DNA from: Oncomelania hupensis
Lineage: Eukaryota > Mollusca > Gastropoda > Littorinimorpha > Pomatiopsidae
Assembly: GCA_036898135.1 (NCBI GenBank)
Contig: CM072517.1
Location: 64,963,269 to 65,027,268, forward strand
DNA length: 64,000 bases
Reading direction: 5' to 3'
The notes below the pieces were generated by a model. It did not search any database. It saw only the letters and a program-made list of their open reading frames with translations, and had not been told where the DNA came from. Made by a program: the position numbers and the translations under genes. Of this stretch, positions 23,101 through 32,843 are shown piece after piece (position 1 is the stretch's first letter; the number at the start of each line of letters is the position of its first letter).

Positions 23101-24085
23101 CCTTGACCAGATCTTCCAGTCTTTCCGCGCCCTGCTCTACTGAGAATGTCCTCAGCTCGGGGGTCATGGTTTCCCGTAGCTGTTCCCATACTAACAGTTC
23201 TGTCAGTCCATCATACGTCTTAGCCGTGGCTGACTGGCTAATCCACTTATCCAGCGTTGTGGACAACCGATCCGCGAACTGCGCATAGCTCTCTCCTTTC
23301 ACTCTCCGATTGGTGCGGAACTTTTGCCGGTAGCATTCTCCCGTTAGTTCGAATCCCGTTAGGAGTGCCTCTTTTACTTTGTGATAGTCAGTCACTCTGT
23401 CAGTCGGTAGCTTACTGTAGATGTCATAAGCCTTTCCTCTAAGCCCTTGATTAAGCTTAAAAGACCAATGAGTGGGATCTAGTTTGTACTCTGTTGCTAG
23501 ACGCTCAAACCTAGTCAGATAGAGATCTAGACCTTCCTCTCTCTCATTGAATGTCCCCAGTGGAAATGACATTCCTTGTACGGGGTTGGGTGCTACTTCT
23601 AGCTGATCTGAGTGGGGAAGGGTTGAGGAAGAACTTGAAGCTCCTGATCCCAATCTTCTTAGCTCTAACTCATGCTGTCTTTCTTTTTCCTTTTCTGCCC
23701 TCTCTTTTTCTTTTTCTGCCCGCTCATACTCCCATTTCCTAACTTCTGCTTCTCTCTCTGCTGCTAATGCTGCCTTCTTCTGTTCTACTTCTAATTCTAG
23801 TTTCTTCTGTTCTCTTGCTGCTTCTAATTCTGCTTTCTTTTGCTCTGCTTCTAATTTCTTGGCCTCTCTCTCTGCCTCTAATTCTGCTTTTTTCTGTTCT
23901 CTCTCTGCTGCTCTCTCTGCTGCTTCGAGTTTCTTCGCCTCTCTCTCTGCTGCTCTCTCTGCCTTAGCCTCCTGTTTCTCTACCTCTGCATTGATATACG
24001 CAATTAGGTCTCCCCCTGCTAAGTGTAAAGCTTCTCCTAATTCCTTGAAGCGCAATCTCAAGGCCACTGGGTCCGACATTGTCAA
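20180..24085 (-). CDS. element 1 Gag-protease-integrase-reverse transcriptase polyprotein
   Basis: 1301 codons in one frame. Approximate order: charged coiled coil (35-145); capsid with a SCAN-like stretch (about 190-340) containing LLVWEQLRETMTPELRTF; a CCHC knuckle CSFCNRNNHSTAEC (about 400); protease with LYDTG (about 465); integrase zinc region H..H..C; integrase DDE core (VDIVGPLP, RTDNGSQF, NGQVERLNGT); a GPY module (AWRGPYRV); reverse transcriptase with LPFGLHNAPSIF and FMDDILIAT. The last Cys of the HHCC finger is replaced (SCHQGQ). The frame stops at TAG after FLGLCGFY, where the homologous position in element 2 reads RRF. RNase H continues in the same frame beyond it. This copy is probably not fully active. 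Confidence 0.95.
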   Translation of the reverse strand: MTMSDPVALRLRFKELGEALHLAGGDLIAYINAEVEKQEAKAERAAEREAKKLEAAERAAEREQKKAELEAEREAKKLEAEQKKAELEAAREQKKLELEVEQKKAALAAEREAEVRKWEYERAEKEKERAEKEKERQHELELRRLGSGASSSSSTLPHSDQLEVAPNPVQGMSFPLGTFNEREEGLDLYLTRFERLATEYKLDPTHWSFKLNQGLRGKAYDIYSKLPTDRVTDYHKVKEALLTGFELTGECYRQKFRTNRRVKGESYAQFADRLSTTLDKWISQSATAKTYDGLTELLVWEQLRETMTPELRTFSVEQGAERLEDLVKVADRYVAAHGEAKSFRRDLKPNGKEAQKRSPNREERTANKPNNPRPGQNKGPNTEFGKRGPAEQRRYCSFCNRNNHSTAECFKLAAQRREERESRPAHRVLTQSSGNKPHTIGDHPSVTDTVKVNGKEANCLYDTGLSYDAIVSESLVSRADLTDKTVDLQGADLTKPTTTCPIAWIEVESRYVTGRIQAAVLQKPLYDLVLGCRYVFLGTPPKTVEIAAVQTRAQAKTQPPQPEFAPNPGLEEIKTAQKEDTSIAKCFQKLPKAHTPPHKGDFYMEEGVLHRQGDGDHTQLVLPATLRAQVLELGHSMPLSGHMGIGATVQRISAHYYWPGITEDVKRYVKSCHQGQRYSPRHHTVPVTLGPSVVVGVPFQQVSVDIVGPLPMTKKRNRFLLTLVDACTMWCEAVPLPAIDTKKIADALIAIFTRVGFPDSIRTDNGSQFTGRLMQDVFELIQVHHIRTPPYHPASNGQVERLNGTLLTILRKVADDNPEAWDTYVNAALFAYRETPHAATGYTPSTLLFGRPLAGPLEALRRSWTEAKIDDTPRGATKYVADLQETLKATWKKAGEALKKARARQAKYYNRHAKDRELQVGDQVLLLLPSGTNTLDIAWRGPYRVTAKKSKTVYQVEVNGRARYHHINLLKKYTDRPATPSTHNLLAIAIAEEGESMETNAVEYPLHSKETYKDVILNGDLAAKQQQQVRQVIRQHQTVLTDRPGRTDLVEVTLTVTDPTPVRQKLYPMPLSQQRAIKEEIDTLLAAGIISESTSPYSAGTVLLRKPNGEHRLCIDFRLLNAVTQFQPEPLPDQTDLFAKLQRAKYFSRIDLSKGYYQIPVQPKVRKYLAFSTMEGHFEFNVLPFGLHNAPSIFSAMMRKLLAPLSSEHLHSFMDDILIATPTWEEHVTLLQQLLARLRDTGLTARPTKCQIGFTELEFLGHTISQGSLRPVEKTVKRLLDAPRPKTKKEVQSFLGLCGFY

Positions 24086-24449
24086 AAGTGTCTATGAACA
24101 ACCTCTGAATCACGTGGAATACCAAAACACTAGCAATATTGCAAGTCAATATCAACAATGCAAAGACCATAAAATTCGTAATCAATAACAGAATAAAACA
24201 AAAGTCAAATGGCATACAACAGTTACTTAAGCAAAACCTGCAAAAGAACAATGCAACATACAGGCACAAAAATAATTGAAGCAAAAAAGTTTTTAACTAA
24301 AGAATAGTGCACCACAACTGATCAGTGTTATACCCTTACACTATTCTAAGTTATTCTACTACTACTACTGTTATCTAATTTTATTGTACTTAGATCCGGT
24401 TATACCCAATTCCTATTACACAGATCCTAGCTAGGCTCGCCAATTAAAG

Positions 24450-25961
24450 TGTCACGTGGGGTTTATGGGCTCTGCACAATGGAATTATGGACCCTCACGT
24501 TTATTCGGTGGGAACTGCTAGTAAGTCACCCTATGAATTACTTTAATAAATTTATTTGTTTCGCTCGTTCTGTGTTAAGGTTGGGGTACAGAAATAGATA
24601 GATAAAATGGTAAAAGATTCCTGTCACACTAGCTTTCACACGGCTATGAATCATATGTAGTCCAGCCACTTGATAACAGTTAAAATCACACATTTATTTC
24701 TTCTACTCTATACAAGTTTTCCTAAGTACTAATCTAACTTAAAATGTCTCAGTCACTGCTAATAGTTCGATCGCTGATAGTCTAGGCAGCTGTTATATCT
24801 TCCTCGGGCACTTGCTATAATATTTCATGTAGATTTGGACTACTGTGGTCCGTTTTACAGTTTCTGAAGAGTTGGACTACTGTGGTCCTGTTATGATCAG
24901 TTTAAGTGCACCTTCGTTTTTGCACTTAACTGCTAGATGGTGCGTGCGAAGTCCTTCTGTGAGGTAGCTTCTGGTCCACCTGTGTCGTTGTGTAGTTGGG
25001 TTCCCTTGCCACGCTGTGGGGTCTGACAGGGTGTTTTTCAAGGTAGCTCTTTCCGACTTGTGCGGTAGAGTCTCCTCATCCAACTAGTCGTTTCTGTGGA
25101 GTGGGGTGCACAGGATAGCTCGCCTGCTCGTCTGTAATATAAGAGACGAAATTCTGCACAACCCTGAATAATCGGTTTGTGCAGAGCGTCTCACTGAAAG
25201 CCAAAGTAGCCCTCAGTAATAGCTCCACATCTCTATACATAAGCGACGAACATTCTGCTACTTCCGGGGTCCACTGGAATCTCACTCTAAATTCCCATAC
25301 ATACATAAATATCAATCGTGTCTAACTATACACATACAGAATTAATAATATTATAAACATTCAGTGGTACAGCCACTGGTCTGCAAACATACATATAAGT
25401 TAAACAACAGTGGTTCCGTATGGTATACAACATGGCGGCGCAACCGGTCGTGTTTCGCTTCGTGCTCGGCTGTTCCACATGGTCACGCAAATTCGGATTA
25501 ACAATTCACATTTATGCATAGCAAATTCCACAAACATAATTTCCACAATAATATAAACATATCACGATTAAACAGAAGGGTGTTCATTTACCTGTTTGAC
25601 AAGTTCAGGCCCGTGATGACTAAATAGAATTCTGAGATTCTAAAGTCCTGCTTCCTGGTCTATGAGTGAAGATAGTTCTCTGCTAGCTATTGAGATGTTG
25701 ACTCTTCCTCGTCTCACACACGACTGACTCAAACTGTGTTAGGCTCTGACAGTCAGAACCGGCTCTACCCACTTAGCCTGCTGGTGATTGGTTAAAACGG
25801 TCCGATTCAAAGCTCAAGTGCTGACTAACTACGCAGCGTGGGTCGGGCTCGCGGTGTGTACTTTACTTGCTGCTGTGTACTATACTAACTCTCTTAATGT
25901 TACAATTACTACACAAGGCTAAATAGTCACTGGGCAGGGTAAAACTAGCCAATTCATGACA
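24450..25961 (-). repeat. element 1, 5' LTR
   Basis: 1512 bp, nearly identical to the 3' LTR. Visible differences include CTCAGTAATAGC against CTCAGTGATAGC and CGATTAAACAG against CGATGAAACAG. Confidence 0.95.
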
Positions 25962-26117
25962 CATGCCGACTGGACGACCCGCTAAATAAATAAAAAAACA
26001 AACATTACGAAGCAGGTGAAGTTAAAACACAAACAAGCGCGCACGGTCACTAACGCACACTCACACACACAGTCATACACACACCCACGCGCGCGCACGC
26101 ACACACACACACACACG

Positions 26118-27786
26118 TGTCACGGCTTAAGGCCTGGCATTTCCCTCCCTCACCATCCCTGCTCACTAACTAAACCCTCTATGTAAACAAACAACACAAA
26201 GTCCCAAGATGCAATCAAAACAATAATTTATTCAATCAAACCCGCACGCAAACTCACGCAAAATAAACAGATTCACAGCATACAGTATTACATACAAAGC
26301 AAAATGATGATGCAAGAAGGATGGATAAAGAAATCAAAACAAAATGGAATGTTATAGTCAATCAATAACAAAGATGAATAACTAAATGATTATGATAATC
26401 CTTGCTATGAATCAGTTCTTGATTTCAAGTCCCCTTTCCTCTGATAAGTTATGAAGAATAAAACGTGTGCACAGTCTGTGTGTATGCTGGTTATCTAAAG
26501 AAGTGAGCTCACTTGCAACTTTGACACAACATAAGGATACTCATCGGTCAAGTGTTGAAGAACACTTTTGGGCGATCCAGTGCTGGTTACAAGTAGCGGT
26601 GTTTTCTCCCCTCGATCCTCCGGCCAAACGACGAGGCTACAGAGATCGAGGGTTGCTTGGAAGAAGAGAATGACGAAGGCTGATGGAGAAACCAAAAGCG
26701 GGGTGGACAGGTGACTTGGTGCTGGTCCCAAGATGTCCTGACGCTTCCACCCCTCGACCCTCTGGCAAAATGAAGCTTAGGCGACAGAGGTCGAGAGTGG
26801 ACAAGTGCGTAGAACCAGCCCAGTGAGATGAACAGCAGAAGAAGTGCGACGAGAGGGTCAAACAAGCAAAACGATGTGGTGGTGGATGATGATGTAGTAG
26901 CAAACGTAAAACACAGGTTAGAAGATTAAAGAAGAGAAGACTCATCCTGAAATCAATGACATATCTTCAATTTCTCGTTCCCAGTTATAATGTCAACGAC
27001 GATAGTCAATAAACCCCCATTCACTTCTTTTCCGATATGTCTGGTTATACAACCTCATTGATAAATTACGACCATCTCAGTTTCAACAAAATGAACGATG
27101 CAATATGCGCATTTACCAAATATACTAAATGTCAAAAGCATTTTTATTTACATATTATAAAAAACAACATTCAGTACGCATTCACGCAGCATGAGGTCGG
27201 ACAATAATGCTATCCCCTTTTATTTTCCCATCATAGAACTACGTAAACAATGAACATAAAATGGACAACTGAAATTGGAGTCAAGCACACAACACATACA
27301 TTCGCACCTAGCTCCTCACAAACAGTGGAAAAAGCGACAAGCCACTTACCAGTCCGTGCAGGTGAAAAGGTGGACACTCGACCCAGAGCAACTTGCCTAG
27401 ACAACGATACTCTATTATAGACTAAGTCAACTTTGACACAAGAATCTATGGTCACTGTAATAGTGCTAAACTATTAATACAGCTTTAGTCACACTCCATT
27501 ATCACAGCTAGAATTCAAAAGAGAAAGAAAAACCTTAGAAAAAGGATCCAATCTTCTCAGCTTGGCGTTCAAAATAATAATGATTATAGAAAACTCACCA
27601 ACTTTCAGATCTTGTTCTTTATTCTTACTAAAATTCATAAGCCCCGAGTACTGCCTATATAAAATCTCGTGAATCCCGTGCATAAAGAACAAATACGCAA
27701 AACAGGTCGCACTACCCAGTATAGAAAATATTCACTTTTTATATTCAGGTCACAGTACTTAGTTAATATAATATCTACTCGTGACA
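26118..27786 (-). repeat. element 2, 3' LTR
   Basis: 1669 bp with TGTCACG..CGTGACA ends. A minus-strand AATAAA lies near 26228. Confidence 0.95.
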
Positions 27787-27863
27787 TATCCCCCCCCTGA
27801 AGATTAAACAACAGTTTAATTCACAACTAAGTCGCGAACTTATCACCTTATCTTTGTACATCT

Positions 27864-30788
27864 TTACACATTCCTAGAGAGAAAATCTGCATCGACATTG
27901 TCGCGTCCAGCAATTGCTTCAATTGTGAAACTGTAGGGTTGCAACTGCAATGACCACCGCATGAGTCTCGGACTCTGAGGTTTGACTCGGTGTAACCATT
28001 GAAGTGGGCTGTGGTCAGTTTGCACTTTGAAGTGACGGCCCATCAGGAACTGACTATACTTCCGTACCCCAAAAACCACTGCAAAACATTCTTTCTCGAT
28101 GGGAGAATAGTTCCTTTCAGCAGCATTCAGTTTCTTGCTGGCACAAGCCAACGGCTGTAGTCCGAAACCTTGATCCTGCAGTAACACCGCGCCCAATCCA
28201 ACATCAGATGCATCAGTTCGAAGCACGAACTCTTTTGACCAATCTGGTAAACAACAAACTGGTTGACTGCTCAGACGCTCTTTCAGTTGTTCAAAAGCTT
28301 GCTGACAACGGTCTGTCCACTGCACTACACCTGCTTTGCCTCCCTTTGTCAGATCTGTCAGTGGAAGTGCGATTTCAGCGAAGTGAGGAATGAATCGTCG
28401 GTAAAACCCTACCAATCCTAAGAATGACTTCACTTGTTTCTTGGTTGTAGGAGGTTCCACTTGTCGAATCTTCTCCATCACACGTTCCAGTGGGACCATC
28501 TTGTTCTTCCCTACCATATGACCCAGGTACTCCACTTGAGCGAATCCGAGATAACACTTGGTCGGCCTAGCAGACAAATGAGCTTCTCGCAACCTTTGCA
28601 ATACTTTCTGTAGTACATCCAGGTGACGTTCCTTAGTTTCTGTAGCTATCAGGATGTCATCCATGAAATTGTCAACGTCTTCAAGCTTGAGTGGTAACAG
28701 CAATGCTCGCATCATCCGGGAAAAACAAGCTCCTGCGGTCTTGAGTCCGAATGGCATCACCACAAACTGGAACTGACCCAAATCTGTCGTAAAGGCTGTT
28801 TTTGGACGGTCCTCCTGACGCACTGGAATCTGCCAGTACCCTCGGGATAAGTCGATCTTGGACAAGTACCTTGCTTTTCCTAACTTGGAGAACAGATACT
28901 CCACGTCGGGCAACGGTTCAGCATCAAAAATGACTTTCTTGTTCATACAGCGGAAATCGACGCAGAACCTGATCTTGTCATCTCTCTTCCTGACAAGAAC
29001 TACTGGTGAACTGTAAGGGGATTGTGCTGGTTCAATCACTCCAAGTTTCAACATAGTCTCGACTTCTTTCCGAATGATCTCCTTGTGAGCAAATGGAATA
29101 GGGAACTGACGAGTCCGAACTGGGGTATCGTCTTCCATCCTGATCTCGCACTCTGCCAAGTTGGTCTTGAGAGGTAAGTCGGTCAAAATATCAGGAAACT
29201 GGGTGACTAGCTCTCGAATCTCCTCATGGATCGCTGGGTTCTCTGGATCAAGTTGGATGTCCTTCACCGTTTCCTCTGCTTCCATAGGAAAAACTGGAAG
29301 TGGCTCCGAAATGATTTGCGCTTCCTCCTCATCCTCTGGTTCATCCAGAACTGCCACAGCAGCGATACCACTCTCTCGTTCTTTGTACTGCTGCAGAAGA
29401 TTCACATGGTACGTTTTGACTTTGTCTCCAACCTGAATCTTGTAATCACAACTGCCTACTTTCCCCACTACACGATAAGGTCCTCTCCATGCCATCTTCA
29501 ACTTGTTCTCCTTGCAAAGAGACAGAATCAGAACCTTACTTCCCACAGCAAAAGTCCTGAGTTTCGCTTTCTTGTCGAAATGTTGCTTATGTCGGAAAGC
29601 TTCCTTGCTCAAGGATTCTTTAGCTATCTTGCAAGTTTCTTCGACCTTTTCTCTCAAGTCGATAACGTGCTTCAGAGCCGACTTGACTTCTCCCTTCTGG
29701 GTTTCACGTGTCCACAGTTCTCTCAAAACTTGCATTGGTCCTCGCACAGTATGACCGTACAACAACTGGAAAGGCGAAAACTTGGTGCTTTCCTGAGGAA
29801 CCTCACGGTACGCGAACAACAACGCCGGGATATAGCGATCCCATGACTTGGGTTTCTCGCTGCACAGCTTCTTGATCATCGATTTGAGTGTCTGGTTGAA
29901 ACGTTCAACTAGCCCATTGCACATGGCGTGGTATGGTGTAGTCAAATTTCCTTTCACTGCAAGCAATAGATACACCTCCTGCATCACTTCGGAAGTAAAC
30001 TGTGATCCTCGATCAGATAACACTTCTCCAGGAATACCTAATCTGGTCCATATCTCCCACAAAGTTTCGGCGATGGTTCCGGCCTTGATGTCTTTCAGAG
30101 GAATGGCTTCTGGATATCGAGTTGCATAGTCCACCATCACAAGAACGTAGCGGTGGTTGCGCTCTGAACAAGGAATGATTGGTCCAATCAGATCAACAGC
30201 AACCTTTTCAAATGGCTGGTCGACCAAAGGCATGCTGACCAAATTTGCTTTTGGGATCCTCCCCTTCGGCACCGCCCTCTGACATGCGTCACAGGTCTGA
30301 CAGTAGCGTCGAATGTCTCCTGACATACCTGGCCAGTAGAAATCAACCCACACACGATGCTGAGTTCTCCTTGCTCCCAAATGTCCACTCATCGGGGTAT
30401 CATGCGCAAGTTTCATGACATCTTTCTTGAGTGACTGAGGAACACAAACTTGCTCGAACGTCCTATTCCCTTCTTTGACTTTGCGCATCAGAATACCTTT
30501 CTTCCTGATGAAAGATGCTTCACTCTTCTTCCTCCCACGACCTTTGACTATCTCCTGAGAATCTGCTGACTTCTGTGCCCTAGCCAACGCAGGATCTTCT
30601 CTCTGTAGTCTACCTAGTTCATCCGGTGTGATGTCTAATCCTGAAACTCTTTTGACTGGCAAGGGAACAGTTTCTTTCTCTCGTGCAATCTGTGCTCTTG
30701 TTTGCACCGCAGATAACAGTTTGCGATCAGCATAAACTGGAATCTTCACACTCTCTCCATCTGCGAACACGACTGTGTTGCCAATCAC
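27864..30788 (-). CDS. element 2 Pol: integrase, reverse transcriptase, RNase H
   Basis: 974 codons from the first Met. The frame itself is open further upstream to about 30880, overlapping the gag end. Approximate order: intact HHCC finger (HDTPMSGH .. CQTCDACQ, 130-175); DDE core (VDLIGPI, LSDRGSQFT, NGLVERFNQT); GPY module (AWRGPYRVVG, about 440); reverse transcriptase (FCVDFRCMN, MPFGLKTAGACF, FMDDILIAT); RNase H (LRTDASDVGLGAVLLQ, EKECFAVVFGVRK, QTDHSPLQW, DADFLSR). All catalytic blocks look intact, and this may be an active copy. Integrase lies before reverse transcriptase, as in Ty1/Copia and Gmr1-like elements. Confidence 0.95.
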   Translation of the reverse strand: MIGNTVVFADGESVKIPVYADRKLLSAVQTRAQIAREKETVPLPVKRVSGLDITPDELGRLQREDPALARAQKSADSQEIVKGRGRKKSEASFIRKKGILMRKVKEGNRTFEQVCVPQSLKKDVMKLAHDTPMSGHLGARRTQHRVWVDFYWPGMSGDIRRYCQTCDACQRAVPKGRIPKANLVSMPLVDQPFEKVAVDLIGPIIPCSERNHRYVLVMVDYATRYPEAIPLKDIKAGTIAETLWEIWTRLGIPGEVLSDRGSQFTSEVMQEVYLLLAVKGNLTTPYHAMCNGLVERFNQTLKSMIKKLCSEKPKSWDRYIPALLFAYREVPQESTKFSPFQLLYGHTVRGPMQVLRELWTRETQKGEVKSALKHVIDLREKVEETCKIAKESLSKEAFRHKQHFDKKAKLRTFAVGSKVLILSLCKENKLKMAWRGPYRVVGKVGSCDYKIQVGDKVKTYHVNLLQQYKERESGIAAVAVLDEPEDEEEAQIISEPLPVFPMEAEETVKDIQLDPENPAIHEEIRELVTQFPDILTDLPLKTNLAECEIRMEDDTPVRTRQFPIPFAHKEIIRKEVETMLKLGVIEPAQSPYSSPVVLVRKRDDKIRFCVDFRCMNKKVIFDAEPLPDVEYLFSKLGKARYLSKIDLSRGYWQIPVRQEDRPKTAFTTDLGQFQFVVMPFGLKTAGACFSRMMRALLLPLKLEDVDNFMDDILIATETKERHLDVLQKVLQRLREAHLSARPTKCYLGFAQVEYLGHMVGKNKMVPLERVMEKIRQVEPPTTKKQVKSFLGLVGFYRRFIPHFAEIALPLTDLTKGGKAGVVQWTDRCQQAFEQLKERLSSQPVCCLPDWSKEFVLRTDASDVGLGAVLLQDQGFGLQPLACASKKLNAAERNYSPIEKECFAVVFGVRKYSQFLMGRHFKVQTDHSPLQWLHRVKPQSPRLMRWSLQLQPYSFTIEAIAGRDNVDADFLSRNV

Positions 30789-30853
30789 AACATCATGACA
30801 TAACTGATCCGCTACTAGTACCTGAACCCTTCCTCTAACCCATGGAGATTCTA

Positions 30854-32506
30854 TCAGTACTGAGGCAACAGGGTATTCCTAGTGACGGATGGATCAGCCA
30901 ATGACACTCGATGTTTGATTCCTGCGAGTAGATCTTCTTCAGAGACAAACTTGGACGAAACAACGCATAGTTCAGCTCCAGTATCTCTCAAGGCAATAAC
31001 TGACTGACCATTCAGTGTGACTTTTGCTTCCGGAACAAGCTCCAAACGATCGCATCGGTCGCAGAGTACGGGCACTTCCTTCCTAGTTGCATCTGCAGCT
31101 CCTGTACGCATAGCTCTGACCTTCTTGCTCTTTGGACAATTCCTTCTGAAGTGTCCTTTTTCTCCACATTCGAAACATGTGACTTCCTTACTTGTGCCAC
31201 CCCCTTTGCTATCTGTCTGAGACTTGGTCTTGCTCGCTTCACCAGCTGAACTTTGAGAACTTGGTTGCTTCTGCTTCTTACTATCTTGTGCCAAACTTCC
31301 TCTGTCGTCGCGGACAGCTCGACGTGCTTGAACTCGGACATCTGCCACTGTCGCGGCTTCCTCCGAAGTAGTGACTTTGCGTTCTCTGACAACAATCGCC
31401 AAATCCGGATTCAGTGTGGACATGAACTGTTCAAGCACAAAAACATCCAGCACTCGGTCAGGATCTGTGGAATCTACTTTTGCTAAACAGAACCATCTCG
31501 CTAACGTTTGCTTCATCCGTTTCACAAACGATGGAAAGTTCTCAGATGTTTCCTTCTTCATGGACCTGAACTGCCTACGGAAATAATCAGCATCTCTCCT
31601 GAATCGAAACAACAATGCGGTCTTCAGTGCTTCGAAATCTTTGGCATCGTCCGGTGTCAACTGCAAAAATGTCTCCCTTGCAGCTCCCTGAAGCAATGGG
31701 ACCAATCTGCTTGCCCATGTATCTTTGGCCCACTTGTGCATAGTTGCCACACTCTCAAAATGAAGTAAGTATTGATCAATGTCATCTTTCTCGTCGAAAG
31801 AAGGTAGCTTTACTCTATATCCTCCATCGGAATTTTTACTCGTTTGAGACTGAGTCAATACTTCCCTCGTGAGCTCTATTTCCTGTTTCCGGAGATCCTC
31901 TTGCTGTTGCATTTCCTGTTTTCGAAGTTTTTCCTGTTGTTGTAGCTCCTGTTTACGAAGATCTTCCATTCTCTGCATCTCCTCTCGACGGAGTTCTTCG
32001 ATCCGTGCTTCCTTTTTCTCTTGCCTCCGTATCTCTTCACGCCTAAGCTCTCCTTGCTGTTGAATCTCGTCTCGGCGCATTTTTAACTCTTCCCGACGGA
32101 GCTCGTCCTGACGTTGCTTCTCTTCGTCAGCTCTCGCTAATTCGCTCGCCAATCTGACGACTTCTTGTCCCATGGTCATGCCTGAACTGACCAGCATGGT
32201 TATGTAGTCCTTCAGCCTGGCACCTTTACTATCTGAACCAGCTGTAGCTCCTACACCCCATGACGGTGAAAATGTATGTCCCTTCGTCTTCGATCTTGCA
32301 GATTCAGACGGTGTAGACGGCTCATCCTGAGTACGTGCGTTCTCCTCTTGGTACAACTTAACATACGTGTTGTCGACGCTTGTCGTGGTAGTAGTGTCAA
32401 CTGAACTTGCTACTGGCATGGCAGGTGGTATCAATCTCAGCTCTTCTACATCCGATGCTTTAGAAGCCATGGTTGGTTGATATACTAACCCAGACCTTAA
32501 CTCCAT
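30854..32506 (-). CDS. element 2 Gag with start of protease
   Basis: 550 codons from ATG (MELRSGLVYQ). A long Glu/Arg/Gln coiled coil (about 130-215) is followed by a capsid with a SCAN-like stretch (VFVLEQFMSTLNPDL, then TSEEAATVAD). Then come a CCHC knuckle CFECGEKGHFRRNC and the first part of the retroviral-type aspartic protease (ALRDTGAELCVVSS). The frame stops at TGA (30854). The rest of the protease (DVVIGN) is in the -1 frame and leads into pol. The start is supported by its position just after the primer-binding region. Confidence 0.9.
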   Translation of the reverse strand: MELRSGLVYQPTMASKASDVEELRLIPPAMPVASSVDTTTTTSVDNTYVKLYQEENARTQDEPSTPSESARSKTKGHTFSPSWGVGATAGSDSKGARLKDYITMLVSSGMTMGQEVVRLASELARADEEKQRQDELRREELKMRRDEIQQQGELRREEIRRQEKKEARIEELRREEMQRMEDLRKQELQQQEKLRKQEMQQQEDLRKQEIELTREVLTQSQTSKNSDGGYRVKLPSFDEKDDIDQYLLHFESVATMHKWAKDTWASRLVPLLQGAARETFLQLTPDDAKDFEALKTALLFRFRRDADYFRRQFRSMKKETSENFPSFVKRMKQTLARWFCLAKVDSTDPDRVLDVFVLEQFMSTLNPDLAIVVRERKVTTSEEAATVADVRVQARRAVRDDRGSLAQDSKKQKQPSSQSSAGEASKTKSQTDSKGGGTSKEVTCFECGEKGHFRRNCPKSKKVRAMRTGAADATRKEVPVLCDRCDRLELVPEAKVTLNGQSVIALRDTGAELCVVSSKFVSEEDLLAGIKHRVSLADPSVTRNTLLPQY

Positions 32507-32843
32507 ATGCCTACCCCCTTGCTAACGCCTAAGTTCCCTACCAAACAAAATTCCTAACTAATAAAAACTACCTTCAGAAGTAAGATGACAAGCTGCCACG
32601 AGCGAGTGTCCGTCCCTTGGCCACGAGCACGAACCGGCAAGAAAGCTCCCCACTCTCCCCACCGCTGCTCCTCGTTGAAGCTAGGTGATGCCCACTGCAC
32701 CACGGCTCCAGGCGCCCGCCAACCTCCCACTGAAAACAGTTTCAAGCACACCCCAGTCTCACAGACACAAAATTATAACGGATTGCACCTTCCTAAACTA
32801 TCAACACTATGCTAATCTGCTATCACGTCAGGGTCACCAAATA

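Larger units (their letters stand above)
17886..25961 (-). mobile_element. complete Ty3/Gypsy (Gmr1-like) LTR retrotransposon, element 1
   Basis: Two 1512-bp LTRs (17886-19397 and 24450-25961) start TGTCACG and end CATGACA. They are flanked by the 5-bp TSD CATGC (17881-17885 and 25962-25966). Only about four LTR mismatches were seen by eye, so the insertion is recent. On the minus strand the order is LTR, primer-binding region starting TGGCGAGCC near 24441, gag-protease-integrase-reverse transcriptase in one frame, a TAG, RNase H, a purine-rich tract GTTGAGGGAGCC at 19398, LTR. Integrase before reverse transcriptase is the reverse of normal Ty3/Gypsy and matches the Gmr1 group. No envelope gene was found. 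Confidence 0.95.

Noticed and set aside
20340..23967. Plus-strand ORFs of 60-156 codons across the LTR element
   Set aside because: They are antisense shadows of the 1301-codon polyprotein.
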